NCBI RefSeq assembly: GCF_003627095.1
Contig: NZ_CP032627.1
Coordinates: forward strand, 620,001-684,000
Length of the DNA: 64,000 nt
From: Lactococcus allomyrinae
Lineage (GTDB): Bacteria; Bacillota; Bacilli; Lactobacillales; Streptococcaceae
Direction of reading: 5' to 3'
Below the pieces are notes generated by a model. It was not told where the DNA came from and searched no databases. It saw only the letters and a program-made list of their open reading frames with translations. Within the stretch, counting starts at the first letter, position 1. Each line of letters begins with the position of its first letter. Below, piece by piece: positions 40,096 to 49,979 of this stretch. Made by a program: the position numbers and the translations under genes.

Positions 40096-40858
40096 ACGTA
40101 TTATTCCTTGTTTAGATATTAAAGACGGTAAAGTAGTAAAAGGAACGAATTTTATTGGCTTAAAAGAACTAGGAGAACCTGTAGAATTTGCCAAAGAATA
40201 TGAAAAACAGTGCGCAGACGAGATTATTTTTCTTGATATTACAGCAACTTATGAAAATCGTGAAATTATTGGAGATATCATTTCACATGCGGCGCGTGTT
40301 TTATCAATTCCACTTACAGTAGGTGGCGGAATTCATACGATTGATGATTTTCAGAAAATATTATCAAAAGGGGCTGATAAAGTATCTATTAATTCTGCAG
40401 CAGTAAAAGATCCAAAACTTATTACGCAAGCAGCAGAAAAATTCGGTAATCAATGCGTTGTAGTTGCTATTGATGCCAAAATAAACTCTGCAGGTTCTTA
40501 TGATGTTTATATCAAGGGTGGGCGAGAAAACACAGGTTTAGACCTTGTCCGGTGGGTTAAACAATGTGAGCAGCTTGGAGCGGGTGAGATATTATTGACG
40601 TCTATGGATAAGGACGGGACTAAATCAGGTTACGACATTAATATGCTCAATATAGTTTGTGAATCCGTAAATATCCCTGTGATTGCAAGCGGAGGTTGTG
40701 GAAGTGTCGAAGATATTGTCAATGTTTTCAAAGAAACTCGTTCAGATGCGGCGCTTGTAGCTAGTTTATTTCACTATAAAGAAATAACTATTGATGAGGT
40801 AAAAGAAGCTTTAATCAAAAATAAAGTTCCAGCTCGTCGTTTGAGCATGAGAACTTGA
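40085..40858 (+). CDS. hisF: Imidazole glycerol phosphate synthase, cyclase subunit
   Basis: The TIM-barrel cyclase partner of HisH, 257 residues. It starts [20 protein letters not shown], and shows [20 protein letters not shown] and the catalytic aspartate in [14 protein letters not shown]. Confidence 0.95.
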   Translation: MLSKRIIPCLDIKDGKVVKGTNFIGLKELGEPVEFAKEYEKQCADEIIFLDITATYENREIIGDIISHAARVLSIPLTVGGGIHTIDDFQKILSKGADKVSINSAAVKDPKLITQAAEKFGNQCVVVAIDAKINSAGSYDVYIKGGRENTGLDLVRWVKQCEQLGAGEILLTSMDKDGTKSGYDINMLNIVCESVNIPVIASGGCGSVEDIVNVFKETRSDAALVASLFHYKEITIDEVKEALIKNKVPARRLSMRT

Positions 40859-40880
40859 AGTAATAGGAGAAAAAAGAAAA

Positions 40881-41519
40881 ATGAAACCAGATTTTAAAAA
40901 ACAAATTTTGATACCAGTAATTGTCCAAGATTATCAAAGTAAGCAAATTTTGATGCTCGCTTATACGAATGAGGAAGCCTATGAAAAAATGCTTGATACA
41001 GGAGAAACATGGTTTTATTCACGTTCACGGCAAAGACTTTGGCATAAAGGCGAAGAATCTGGACATATCCAAAAAATCAAAGGAATAATGCTTGATTGTG
41101 ATGAAGATACGTTGTTAGTCTATGTCGAGCAAGTTGGAGCAGCTTGTCATACAGAAAATTATTCTTGCTTTTTCAATGAAATTAAAGCTTTTGATGATAG
41201 AAATATTTTTTTAGAACTAGAACACTTGATTGAAGAACGTAAATCAAATCCAATTGAGCAGTCTTATACTAATTACCTTCTTGAACAAGGAATAGATAAA
41301 GTGTTAAAAAAAGTTGGTGAGGAAGCAAGCGAAGTCATTATTGCCAGTAAAAATCCTGATAAAGTAGAATTAGTTGGAGAAATCTGTGACTTGCTCTATC
41401 ATCTTTTTGTATTGATGAATCAAAGAGAGATTACTCTTTCTGATGTAGAGGATAAACTAAAAGTACGTCATCAAAAAGAGCAAAACAAAAAAATATTTCA
41501 TCAGAAAGGAAGTTATTGA
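40881..41519 (+). CDS. hisIE: Bifunctional phosphoribosyl-AMP cyclohydrolase / phosphoribosyl-ATP pyrophosphatase
   Basis: 212 residues in two domains. HisI covers about 1-115 (FYSRSRQRLWHKGEESGH, CDEDTLLVYVEQVGAACHT); HisE follows (LEQGIDKVLKKVGEEASEVI). The fusion is common. The ATG follows AGGAGA. Its stop shares one base with the hisK start. Confidence 0.94.
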   Translation: MKPDFKKQILIPVIVQDYQSKQILMLAYTNEEAYEKMLDTGETWFYSRSRQRLWHKGEESGHIQKIKGIMLDCDEDTLLVYVEQVGAACHTENYSCFFNEIKAFDDRNIFLELEHLIEERKSNPIEQSYTNYLLEQGIDKVLKKVGEEASEVIIASKNPDKVELVGEICDLLYHLFVLMNQREITLSDVEDKLKVRHQKEQNKKIFHQKGSY

Positions 41520-42307
41520 TGCGGAATGTTGACTATCATCTCCATTCATACTTCTCTGCAGATAGTGAAGAAAACCCCAGAAATCAAGTTTTAGAGGCGA
41601 TAAAATACGGACTAGAGGAGATATGTTTTACTGAACATCATGAATTTCATTTTCCAGGGCTAAGTTTTAATCTAGATGTTTCTGCTTATTTTGATGAGAT
41701 ACAGAGTCTCCAAAAAGAATTTGAAGGAAAAATCAAAATAAAAAAAGGACTGGAAATAGGGTTAGACAGCCGATTTAAAGAGGAAATAGATTTATTTGTC
41801 AATGAACATGATTTTGACTTTGTTATCGGTTCAATTCATGAAATTGATGATATTGAAGTTTATGAAGACACAAATTATTATAAGAATAAATCCAAAATAA
41901 CTGCACATAGAGAGTATTTTGAACATTTATTAGAGTGCATAGACACATTTAAGTGCTTTGATAGTTTAGGGCATTTGGATTATGTAGCGCGTTATGGACC
42001 GTATCAAGATAAACTGATTGATTATGATAAGTTTGAGGGGATTATTCATCAAATTATCAAAAAATTAGTTGAAAATGGTAAGGGGATTGAAGTAAATACT
42101 CGATTATTCCAGTTTCCAAAAGCACAAATATTTTATCAATACTTGCTTACGGAGTATGCGATGGCAGATGGTAAAATTGTAACTTTGGGTACGGATAATC
42201 ATAAAGCTGATAGAACTCTTGATCGGATTCAAGAGGCTCAACATTTGATTCAGAGTGCAGGATTTTCAGAGATATCAACATTTAGTCAAAGGATATTAGA
42301 TAAATAA
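41519..42307 (+). CDS. hisK: Histidinol-phosphatase, PHP family
   Basis: The 262-residue PHP-domain phosphatase completes the histidine pathway. Metal-binding motifs include VDYHLHSYFSADSEEN, CFTEHHEFHF and the late TLGTDNHKADR. ATG 41519 follows AAAGGAAG inside the end of hisIE. Last gene of the his operon. Confidence 0.92.
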   Translation: MRNVDYHLHSYFSADSEENPRNQVLEAIKYGLEEICFTEHHEFHFPGLSFNLDVSAYFDEIQSLQKEFEGKIKIKKGLEIGLDSRFKEEIDLFVNEHDFDFVIGSIHEIDDIEVYEDTNYYKNKSKITAHREYFEHLLECIDTFKCFDSLGHLDYVARYGPYQDKLIDYDKFEGIIHQIIKKLVENGKGIEVNTRLFQFPKAQIFYQYLLTEYAMADGKIVTLGTDNHKADRTLDRIQEAQHLIQSAGFSEISTFSQRILDK

Positions 42308-42315
42308 ATGTATAG

Positions 42316-42346
42316 AAAAAAGTCAGCTGTTAAACTGACTTTTTTG
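42316..42346. terminator. Two-way terminator between hisK and nupC
   Basis: AAAAAGTCAG-ctgttaaa-CTGACTTTTTT between converging genes. Confidence 0.85.
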
Positions 42347-43300
42347 TTATTTAGATTTGATGTAGTTGACACCGTCTGCTTTTGGAGCAACTGCTTTTCC
42401 TAAGAAGAGTGCAAGGACGACGATCGTAAAGACGTAAGGAGCCATTTGCAAGAAAGCAGATGGAATTTCTTTAATCCCTGGAATTTGACCACCAACAACA
42501 GCAAGTGAAGTAGAAAGTCCAAAGAGAAGTGAAGCGAGCATAGCTCCGATTGGATTCCATTTACCAAAAATCATTGCTGCAAGTGAGATGAACCCTTGAC
42601 CAACGATGGTTGACACAGCAAAGTTACCAGAAATAGCTTGGGCATAGATTGCACCACCGATACCACCAAGGACACCAGAGAGAAGGACACCTGCCCAACG
42701 ATAAGCATAAACGTTGATACCAAGTGTATCTGCTGCTTGAGGGTTTTCACCAACAGAGCGAAGACGTAAGCCAAAGCGAGTTTTAAAGAGAACATACCAA
42801 GCAATAAATGCAACAACAATTGCGAGAAAACCAGGTAATGAAGTTTGGCTAAAGAATATTTGACCGATGATAGGAATTTTTGAGAGAAGTGGAAAATCCC
42901 AATAACCAATTTGTTCGTTGATGTTGATTTGTCCTTGATTATAGAGAACTTGGAGAAGGAAAACGCCCAGTGCTGGTGCCATTAAATTGAGTACAGTACC
43001 AGATACAATGTGGTCTGCGCGGAAATTAACTGTGGCAACGGCATGAAGCGAAGCGAACACTGCTCCAATCAAGGCACCAAACAGGATAGAAATCCAAGGG
43101 GTCAAACTTCCAAAGATACTCGCTGTTGTCAGGTTAAATACAACGGAACTGAAAGCTCCCATGGTCATGATACCTTCAAGACCGACGTTTACGATACCGC
43201 CCCGTTCTGAGAATACACCACCAATACTTGTGAAGATGAAAGGTGTTGAGTAAATAAGCATATTTGCAACGATAATTTGCAAAGTGTTAACGAGATTCAT
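42347..43300 (-). CDS. nupC: Nucleoside ABC transporter permease
   Basis: A 317-residue membrane protein of the BPD-type permease family. It shows GGVFSERGGIVNVGLEGIM, typical of BmpA-dependent nucleoside permeases, and RSVGENPQAADTLGINVYAY. It lies directly after nupB. Confidence 0.88.
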   Translation of the reverse strand: MNLVNTLQIIVANMLIYSTPFIFTSIGGVFSERGGIVNVGLEGIMTMGAFSSVVFNLTTASIFGSLTPWISILFGALIGAVFASLHAVATVNFRADHIVSGTVLNLMAPALGVFLLQVLYNQGQININEQIGYWDFPLLSKIPIIGQIFFSQTSLPGFLAIVVAFIAWYVLFKTRFGLRLRSVGENPQAADTLGINVYAYRWAGVLLSGVLGGIGGAIYAQAISGNFAVSTIVGQGFISLAAMIFGKWNPIGAMLASLLFGLSTSLAVVGGQIPGIKEIPSAFLQMAPYVFTIVVLALFLGKAVAPKADGVNYIKSK

Positions 43301-44394
43301 TAGGCTTTTTCTCCTTTCTTCTTAGCATTTTCAGCAGCTTTTATTTCCTTTGCTTTTGGCAGCATTACTTCGATGATGAATTTCACTGCAATAAAGAAGA
43401 TGATTGAAGCTGTAACGACCTGTACGATTTGTGGCGGAATAGCATCATTCATCATACCGGGAGCGCCTGTCTGAAGGATAGAGAAGAGGAGACCAGCAAA
43501 TAGGATACCAACGGGGCTATTGCCTCCTAATAAGGCTACTGCCATACCGTTAAATCCAATGTCAAGGGAAGCAGACTGCGAAACAAAGTTTTGCATATAG
43601 CCAAATCCGTAAACGACACCACCAAGACCTGCAAGAGCACCTGCAACAAGCATTGACATAATGATTGTACGTTTTGCAGAAATACCTGCATATTCAGAAG
43701 CATCTGGATTTAATCCGACAGCTTTGATTTCAAATCCAAGTGTTGTTTTTGAGAAGACGATAGCCATAATCACTAAGGCGATTAAAGCAATAATTAACCC
43801 AATATTGAGTGTGGAATTATCTGTAAGAGAAGACATCCAGCCTGTTCTGAAAGAAGCATTTGCACTGATAAGTTTTGTTTGGTCTGTTGTATTTTCCATC
43901 AAAATATTCTTTTGGAACATATCATGAATCATATAGGTCGAGAAGAATAAAATAATATAGTTGAGCATGATGGTAGTGATGACTTCTGAGGTTCCAAGTA
44001 AGGCCCGAAGTATCCCAGGAATGAAGCCCATCAAAGCTCCGAAAACCATCCCAATAATCACAACAAGTGGAATCATAAGTACACGAGGGATATCTGGAAA
44101 ACTGAGTGCAAACCACATGGAAGTAATCCAACCTGCCAGTGCTTGACCAGACATCCCAATATTGAATAGACCAGCTTTCATTGCTACTGCAAAGGAAAGG
44201 GCAGTTAGGATAAGTGGACCAGTAGTTTGTAGTGTTTCGCCAATTGAGCGGGCACTACCTAATGCAGAGATGAAGAGATCTTCATAACCCCACAGTGGGT
44301 TGTAACCGAAAACCACCATGATAATCGCACCGAGTACAAAACCAGCAAGAACGGCAATGATTGGTACGAGAATTTTTTTCATTTTACTATTCAT
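43300..44394 (-). CDS. nupB: Nucleoside ABC transporter permease
   Basis: A 364-residue permease partner of NupC. It has an extracytoplasmic stretch near MIHDMFQKNILMENTTDQTK, and IKAVGLNPDASEYAGISAKR (EAA-like loop). A Lys/Glu-rich tail ends the protein. It overlaps nupA by eight bases. Confidence 0.88.
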   Translation of the reverse strand: MNSKMKKILVPIIAVLAGFVLGAIIMVVFGYNPLWGYEDLFISALGSARSIGETLQTTGPLILTALSFAVAMKAGLFNIGMSGQALAGWITSMWFALSFPDIPRVLMIPLVVIIGMVFGALMGFIPGILRALLGTSEVITTIMLNYIILFFSTYMIHDMFQKNILMENTTDQTKLISANASFRTGWMSSLTDNSTLNIGLIIALIALVIMAIVFSKTTLGFEIKAVGLNPDASEYAGISAKRTIIMSMLVAGALAGLGGVVYGFGYMQNFVSQSASLDIGFNGMAVALLGGNSPVGILFAGLLFSILQTGAPGMMNDAIPPQIVQVVTASIIFFIAVKFIIEVMLPKAKEIKAAENAKKKGEKA

Positions 44395-45907
44395 TAATAT
44401 TACCTCCGACCATCAAAATACCGAGTTCTTGTTTTGTGGTTGTTTCAGGAGAAACGATACCCTGAATATGACCATCATGGATAACAGCGATTCGGTCAGA
44501 GACATTGAGAATTTCATCAAGTTCGAAAGAAACAACTAGGACAGCCTTGCCTTCATCTCGTGCTTGAATTAAGCGTTTGTGAATGTATTCAATCGCACCA
44601 ACATCAAGTCCACGTGTAGGTTGCGAAACAATGAGCAGGTCTGGGTTACGATCAACTTCGCGTGCGATGATTGCTTTTTGTTGGTTACCACCAGAGAGAG
44701 AACCAGCAGAAACCCATTCTCCAGCACCACGAACATCAAATTCATGCATTAAATCACGAGCGTAGCTATTGATTTTGTTGTAGTCAAGGAATCCATATTT
44801 GCTCATTGGAGCTTTGTAATAGGTTTGAAGCGCAATGTTTTCAGCGACGGTCATTTGGAGGACTAAACCATCACGATGACGGTCTTCTGGAACGTGCCCG
44901 ACAGATTGTTCGGTAATTTTACGAGGGCGTTGATTTGTAATGTCTTTACCATGTAATTTTACTGTACCTGAATCAACTTTCATCAATCCAGTAATTGCTT
45001 TGATTAGCTCAGTTTGACCATTTCCATCAATACCTGCGAGTCCAACGATTTCGCCTGCATGAACGTCAAGTGAAAGTCCTTTAACTGCAAGAGAACCACG
45101 ATTTTCTCTGACTTGTAGATTCTCTACTTGGAGAACGACATCAGTAGGATGCGCAGGTTCTTTTTCTGTAACGAAAGAAACAGCGTGTCCAACCATCATT
45201 TCTGCGAGTTCTTGGTTTGTTTTGTCTCCAAGCTCAACGGTTTCAATAGATTTACCACGGCGGATTACGGTAATACGGTCAGCAACTGCACGAATTTCAT
45301 CAAGTTTGTGTGTGATGAGGATGATAGATTTACCTTCTTTAATGAGATTTTTTAATATCTGCATTAATTCAGTAATTTCGGCGGGAGTCAGAACGGCTGT
45401 TGGTTCATCAAAGATTAAAATATCTGCTCCACGATAGAGTGTTTTTAGTATCTCAACACGCTGCTGTTGTCCGACAGAAATATCTCGCACAAGAGAGTCG
45501 GGTTCTACTGTAAGACCATAGCGATTAGAAAGTTCAAGGATTTTCTTTTTCGCTGTTTTGAGGTCGAGGTTTAGTCCTTTTGTGATTTCATTACCGAGAA
45601 TGATATTTTCCGCGACTGTAAAAGCGTCAACTAGCATGAAATGCTGGTGAACCATACCAATTCCTAGGTTGGCTGCTTTAGATGGAGAATCGATATTTTC
45701 GAGTTTTCCGTTGACGTGAACTTCCCCAGAAGTAGGTTCAAGGAGTCCTGAAAGGATATTCATTAGTGTTGATTTACCGGCACCATTTTCACCGAGTAAC
45801 GCATGAATTTCCCCTTTCTTCAACTCAAGATTGATTTTGTCGTTAGCGACAAATTCACCAAATCGTTTGGTCACATCAATCATTTGAATGACATTTTCGT
45901 TGGCCAT
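44387..45907 (-). CDS. nupA: Nucleoside ABC transporter ATP-binding protein, two ATPase domains
   Basis: 506 residues with two ABC domains. The first has LLGENGAGKSTLMNILSGL and ISVGQQQRVEILKTLYRG; the second has LAGIDGNGQTELIKAITGL and LSGGNQQKAIIAREVDR, diverged as in sugar/nucleoside importers. First gene of the nupABC operon. The substrate-binding lipoprotein BmpA is not encoded nearby. Confidence 0.92.
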   Translation of the reverse strand: MANENVIQMIDVTKRFGEFVANDKINLELKKGEIHALLGENGAGKSTLMNILSGLLEPTSGEVHVNGKLENIDSPSKAANLGIGMVHQHFMLVDAFTVAENIILGNEITKGLNLDLKTAKKKILELSNRYGLTVEPDSLVRDISVGQQQRVEILKTLYRGADILIFDEPTAVLTPAEITELMQILKNLIKEGKSIILITHKLDEIRAVADRITVIRRGKSIETVELGDKTNQELAEMMVGHAVSFVTEKEPAHPTDVVLQVENLQVRENRGSLAVKGLSLDVHAGEIVGLAGIDGNGQTELIKAITGLMKVDSGTVKLHGKDITNQRPRKITEQSVGHVPEDRHRDGLVLQMTVAENIALQTYYKAPMSKYGFLDYNKINSYARDLMHEFDVRGAGEWVSAGSLSGGNQQKAIIAREVDRNPDLLIVSQPTRGLDVGAIEYIHKRLIQARDEGKAVLVVSFELDEILNVSDRIAVIHDGHIQGIVSPETTTKQELGILMVGGNINE

Positions 45908-45938
45908 AGTGGCTCCTTCTATAAAATAATTACAGCTA

Positions 45939-45966
45939 ATTATAGCAAATTTTGAACATTTATGAA
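45939..45966 (-). promoter_or_regulatory. Promoter of nupABC
   Basis: Minus strand TTCATA (45966-45961), 16-base spacer, TGCTATAAT ending at 45939. Weak cre-like boxes lie upstream at 45986-45999 and 46041-46054. Confidence 0.65.
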
Positions 45967-46095
45967 AGTGTTTTTTCAGGCAGAAAGGATGCGCTTACAC
46001 GAAAGAAAAAATTTTCAATGCCTTTTGTTCATTTTGAAAAAAATAACGCTTTCAGGATTTAGTGAGGGAAAAACTTATGTTAAAATTTTACTAGA

Positions 46096-46914
46096 TTAAT
46101 GAAATTGACGTGTCAAACAGTCAATTTCGATACTGACAGTGATTTCTAATTCTTTATATGTTTTGAGTTTGTCAATACCGTCAGGTTTTATTTTCCAGTA
46201 GTGAGGTGTCATTAGAAGTAGGCTGAGCAGGTCATCAGTGGTTTTAATCGTTGTTTTGTAGCGATAATTTTCACGTTCAACATGGTAACCTGGGAAATAC
46301 TTGATGCTGGCTGCTTTAACTTTTTCATGAATTTCAGGGTAAATGATATTTTTTAATTCCAAAAGATGGTCGCTTGCAGCTCTGACAATAATGACAGTAC
46401 CTTTGTCAGCAAGGACTCGATCAATTTCTTCGACAGAATATTCAGCGAACATGGACAAAACACTGCTGATAGAATGGTCAGTAAAGGGAAGTTTGGAAAA
46501 ATTGGCCACAAGCCAATGAATGTCAGGATTTTTCTTTGCTGCCATACGAATACCGAGCTTTGAAATATCAAGACCATAGAACTGATCTGCATGATGAGCC
46601 ATTTGACGTTGAAAGCGTGAGAGGTAGTAGCCCTCACCACAGCCGATATCAATGACAGAACTTTTGTCAGTACTGACGGCTTGTAAGTGAGTATTGATAT
46701 GGTCTGACAGCTTTTCGTAATAGCCTTTTGCGAGAAAATTTCGTCTGGCTGCCATCATTTCTTTGGAATCACCCGCTGTCTTTTTGGCATTAAGTAAAAG
46801 GTTAAGATATCCTTCTTTAGCACAATCGAAACTATGATGATTGCTACATTCATAAGTTTTTTCATGTGGAGTTAATGCTTGGTCGCAGACAGGACATTTT
46901 AATATTTCATTCAT
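46096..46914 (-). CDS. rlmA: 23S rRNA (guanine-N1)-methyltransferase, RlmA family
   Basis: A 272-residue protein with an N-terminal zinc-binding site (LKCPVCDQALTPHEKTYECS..H) and a SAM site VIDIGCGEGYYLSRF. The NLLLNAKKTAGDSKEM segment is typical of RlmA. The target is a guanine in 23S rRNA helix 35, either G745 or G748 by homologues. ATG 46914 is preferred over an ATG at 46920 on spacing from AGAAAG. A near-perfect palindrome (46675-46688) lies in the gene, translated AVSTD. Confidence 0.88.
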   Translation of the reverse strand: MNEILKCPVCDQALTPHEKTYECSNHHSFDCAKEGYLNLLLNAKKTAGDSKEMMAARRNFLAKGYYEKLSDHINTHLQAVSTDKSSVIDIGCGEGYYLSRFQRQMAHHADQFYGLDISKLGIRMAAKKNPDIHWLVANFSKLPFTDHSISSVLSMFAEYSVEEIDRVLADKGTVIIVRAASDHLLELKNIIYPEIHEKVKAASIKYFPGYHVERENYRYKTTIKTTDDLLSLLLMTPHYWKIKPDGIDKLKTYKELEITVSIEIDCLTRQFH

Positions 46915-46927
46915 TATCATTCTTTCT

Positions 46928-46963
46928 GGTACTGTTTAACTTCTAAAAGTGTTTTAGAAGTTA
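46928..46963 (-). repeat. Dispersed repeat family B, copy 4, just before rlmA
   Basis: On the minus strand AACTTCTAAAA..TTTTAGAAGTT forms the best hairpin of the family, followed by AAACAGTACC. It ends 14 bases before the rlmA start. Confidence 0.65.
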
Positions 46964-47125
46964 CTCTGTTGTATTACGTTGTAGATTTGTTCTAAATTAC
47001 TAAAGCTTTTAAGACGAAGGGGAAGGAACAAAAAGCAAGCGTAAGACAGTTGAGTTGTGGAGTTTGTCTGACTAAACAACTAAAGTCAAAGTCATATAGA
47101 GATGAGCTAATTATGAGAAATCAGC

Positions 47126-48748
47126 CTATCTCGAAATCTTTCTGGCTTTAATGATTTCTTCATCTGGTGTGACGCGAATCGTTTTTTCACGGTCATAGGT
47201 AACAAATCCGGGCGCTGTACCAGTAGGTTTGTGTAATTTTTTAGCTTCTAAAACATCAACTTGAACAAGGTTGGAGTGACGTGCTTTGCTGAAATAAGCA
47301 GCGAGTTCTCCAGCAAATGTAATCGTTTCATCAGAAGGAGTGGGATTTCCCGTAATAAGTACGTGACTTCCAGGAATATCTTTGACATGAAACCACAAAT
47401 CTCCACGTCTTGAGAGTTTGAATGTGACTTGTTCATTTTGTAAATTATTTTTGCCGACGAGAATAATTGTGCCATCGGGGGCCTGATATTTTTCGGGTGG
47501 TAGCATTTTTTGTTTCTTGTTACGATATTTTTGCTTGATATATCCGGTCTGAATAAGTTCTTCACGAATATCTGCAATCTCAGGAACATCAGCATTTGAA
47601 AGATTTGATTCAACAGATTCAAGATAAGTGATAGCTTGTTTGGTTTGCTCAATTTGTTCGCCCAAGAATTTGACAGCTTGTTTTAATTTTTGATAGCGAT
47701 GGAAGTAGCGCTGAGCATTTTGCACAGGCGTTCGGGATAAATCTAAGGCGATCTCAATCGGTTTGTCAGTATAATAATTTTCTAATGTTACTGATGGTTT
47801 GTCATTTGGCACTTGCTGGAGGAAAGTGTTGAGGAGTTCACCTTTTTGACGAAAAATTTCAGCTTTGTCAGTTGCTGACAGCTCTGTTTCTTGCTTTTTA
47901 AGTTTGTCACGATTCTTTTTAAGCTCATTTTGAACTTTTTTGATGACGCTGCTTGCGACTTGTTTGACACGGTCTCGCTCCGCCTTGTCGGCATAATAGA
48001 TATCCAGCATTTCTGACAAATCATCAAATTTGACAAAATCATCTGTCAGTTGAATACTTGAAAAACGATCATCAGAATAAATTGATGGTACAACGTTAGT
48101 CAATTTTTGCTTAAAGTCATTGACTGACAGACCTGAAAGCGCCTCTCGACTATCACGCCCAATACCTTGAAAAACTTTTGAGAGGCTGTCAGTCTGAAGC
48201 GCATCAAAAATTTTTTCGTCAGTGCTGACAAAAGGATTAATAGCATTTGTCAGCGGTGGTGTGATGTAAGTCGAACCTGGCAAAATCGTTCGATATTGAT
48301 TTTGTGAAAATCCAATGTGTTTGATACTCTCAATAATTTTACCTGAAGTTTGCTCAAGTAAGATAATGTTACTGTGTTTGCCCATAATTTCTGCAATTAG
48401 CGCGATTTTCATCATGTCACCAATTTCATCCTTGGTGGAAATATGGAAAATAATTTGTCGATCATTGCCAACTTGTTCAATTTTTTCAATGAAACTGCCA
48501 GCCAAATACTTGCGCAGAATCATGACAAAATTAGTCGGATTTTGTGGATTTTGAAAGTCTGTTTTCGTCAATTGAACACGTCCAAATACAGGATGAGCGG
48601 ACAGCAAAAGTTTATGTGATTTACCATTTGCACGCACGGTCAGCACAAGTTCCTGCTCGAAAGGCTGATTGATTTTCTGAATACGACCGCCGACAAGGAG
48701 CTGCAATTCAGCGGTCATGTGGTGTAGAAAAATACCATCAAAAGACAT
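47126..48748 (-). CDS. rqcH: Rqc2/RqcH family ribosome quality control protein (NFACT, fibronectin-binding-like)
   Basis: 540 residues with an NFACT-N domain (MSFDGIFLHHMTAELQLLV; HPVFGRVQLT), a central coiled coil (about 260-400, KKVQNELKKNRDKLKKQETE) and an NFACT-R domain (RRGDLWFHVKDIPGSHVLI). RqcH adds alanine tails to stalled chains on free 50S subunits; older names call it fibronectin-binding protein. It is monocistronic. Confidence 0.92.
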   Translation of the reverse strand: MSFDGIFLHHMTAELQLLVGGRIQKINQPFEQELVLTVRANGKSHKLLLSAHPVFGRVQLTKTDFQNPQNPTNFVMILRKYLAGSFIEKIEQVGNDRQIIFHISTKDEIGDMMKIALIAEIMGKHSNIILLEQTSGKIIESIKHIGFSQNQYRTILPGSTYITPPLTNAINPFVSTDEKIFDALQTDSLSKVFQGIGRDSREALSGLSVNDFKQKLTNVVPSIYSDDRFSSIQLTDDFVKFDDLSEMLDIYYADKAERDRVKQVASSVIKKVQNELKKNRDKLKKQETELSATDKAEIFRQKGELLNTFLQQVPNDKPSVTLENYYTDKPIEIALDLSRTPVQNAQRYFHRYQKLKQAVKFLGEQIEQTKQAITYLESVESNLSNADVPEIADIREELIQTGYIKQKYRNKKQKMLPPEKYQAPDGTIILVGKNNLQNEQVTFKLSRRGDLWFHVKDIPGSHVLITGNPTPSDETITFAGELAAYFSKARHSNLVQVDVLEAKKLHKPTGTAPGFVTYDREKTIRVTPDEEIIKARKISR

Positions 48749-49241
48749 TTTTCACCTCTTTTCATTTCTATAAGTGCTGACAGAAAACTGTCAGTGATTT
48801 GTTTAATAAAGATGTGAGAGCAATTTGTTTTGCTTTTAAATGAAGCGTAATCATGGTGTTGCGAAATGACATTTATGCCATACAAAAGGATCGTTTGACA
48901 AAAAACAGAGTTGCTTTCACACATCTAGTGAAATTAAAAAATTCTTAGACCATTTTATCAAAAAAAAGCGTTTTTTTCTTGTCTTTCCAAATGTATCAAT
49001 AAGATTTTACTAGTTTATACAAATTCATCCTTACTAGATTTTTATAAAATAATAGACATATCAAGGATTCGACTTTTATTAACAAAAAATGGTAGAATAA
49101 TAAGAGGCTACTCTCCGAATAGATGATTTGTAATTATATTTGTATGTAATATAAAATTTATCGGATTTTAGAGTGAAACCAGTTAAAATATTGTATTTTT
49201 TAGTAAATTCGACATAGAAGATGTTTAAATAGGAATAATGA
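48749..49241. other. Non-coding region with a 117-base imperfect inverted repeat
   Basis: AGATGTGAGAGCAATTTGTT (from 48810) is roughly the reverse complement of the segment ending at 48926 (GAGTTGCTTTCACACATCT). An inner hairpin, ATGG..AAATG-a-CATTT..CCAT, lies near 48853-48882. It could be a remnant miniature element or a structured RNA. The remainder to 49241 is AT-rich upstream sequence for the next gene, with no clear signal. Confidence 0.45.
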
Positions 49242-49685
49242 ATGAGTAAAACGATTACAATTATCCAGCGAATTCTGCGCATTATTACGTTAATAGTCGC
49301 AATAGCAATGCTTGGTGGCGCATCATTTTTGATAGGAGTTCATCAGGCAAACAAAAATTTAGAAAAAACACCCGTTTCAGGGAAAATTGTTTATGGCGAC
49401 GATGTCAAAGCGATTCATGAGGTTTCTTACGAGTTTGAAGGTAAACACTTCGTTCGTCGTCCATTAGATGTATACTTTAGAAAACTTGGAGATGAAGGGG
49501 ATAAAATCACGGTTTACGTTGTTAATGACCACCCTTCAAGAGTATTTACAAGTCAACGTGGCGATGATTTACAGGATTCAGCGGCTTTATTAGGCGGTTG
49601 GAGTTTAGTGCTATTCCTTATTTTGTTTGGAGAACATCAGCTCATTAAACGAATGAAAATTCTTGAAGAGAAAACAAAAAAGTAA
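49242..49685 (+). CDS. Small membrane protein, DUF3592-like
   Basis: 147 residues with two membrane segments (ITLIVAIAMLGGASFLIGVH and LLGGWSLVLFLILFGEHQ) flanking an extracytoplasmic domain rich in beta-strand pattern (ISYEFEGKHFVRRPL-like; KITVYVVNDHPSRVF). This arrangement resembles DUF3592 proteins. Function unknown; monocistronic. Confidence 0.65.
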   Translation: MSKTITIIQRILRIITLIVAIAMLGGASFLIGVHQANKNLEKTPVSGKIVYGDDVKAIHEVSYEFEGKHFVRRPLDVYFRKLGDEGDKITVYVVNDHPSRVFTSQRGDDLQDSAALLGGWSLVLFLILFGEHQLIKRMKILEEKTKK

Positions 49686-49717
49686 ACTTTCTTTAGTCAT
49701 CTTGACTTTAAAATATT

Positions 49718-49733
49718 CTGTCAGTACTGACAG
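49718..49733. repeat. CTGTCAG palindrome downstream of the DUF3592-like gene
   Basis: CTGTCAGTACTGACAG, a perfect 16-base palindrome, 32 bases after the stop, with no T-run. Confidence 0.8.
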
Positions 49734-49789
49734 AAGCTAAAATTTATCAAATAAATTTGTAAGCAAATTTTTAGTAAATATCAAAAGAA

Positions 49790-49898
49790 TACGATAGAAT
49801 AATAAAGTCAAAGCCTATCCAACTTTGGCATCTCTGAAATTCTTTTCAAATTACAAACATTGAGCAAGCTCCTTTTACATGAGGAGCTTGCTTTTTTG
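49790..49898 (+). ncRNA. Candidate small RNA with strong terminator
   Basis: ACGATAGAAT at about 49791 could be a -10, and AGCAAGCTCC..GGAGCTTGCT followed by TTTTTT (49863-49898) is a strong intrinsic terminator. The roughly 95 bases between have no ORF and include a small CCAACTTTGG hairpin. Alternatively the terminator serves the upstream gene, 178 bases away. Confidence 0.35.
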
Positions 49899-49902
49899 CA
49901 TT

Positions 49903-49918
49903 CTGTCAGCACTGACAG
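49903..49918. repeat. CTGTCAG palindrome after the 49.9 kb terminator
   Basis: CTGTCAGCACTGACAG, perfect, four bases after the T-run of the preceding terminator. Confidence 0.8.
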
Positions 49919-49979
49919 AGCTGAATTGACAAGGAATAATAAAGAAGAAGTGCTTTAATTTCAATAAATCGTAATTTTT

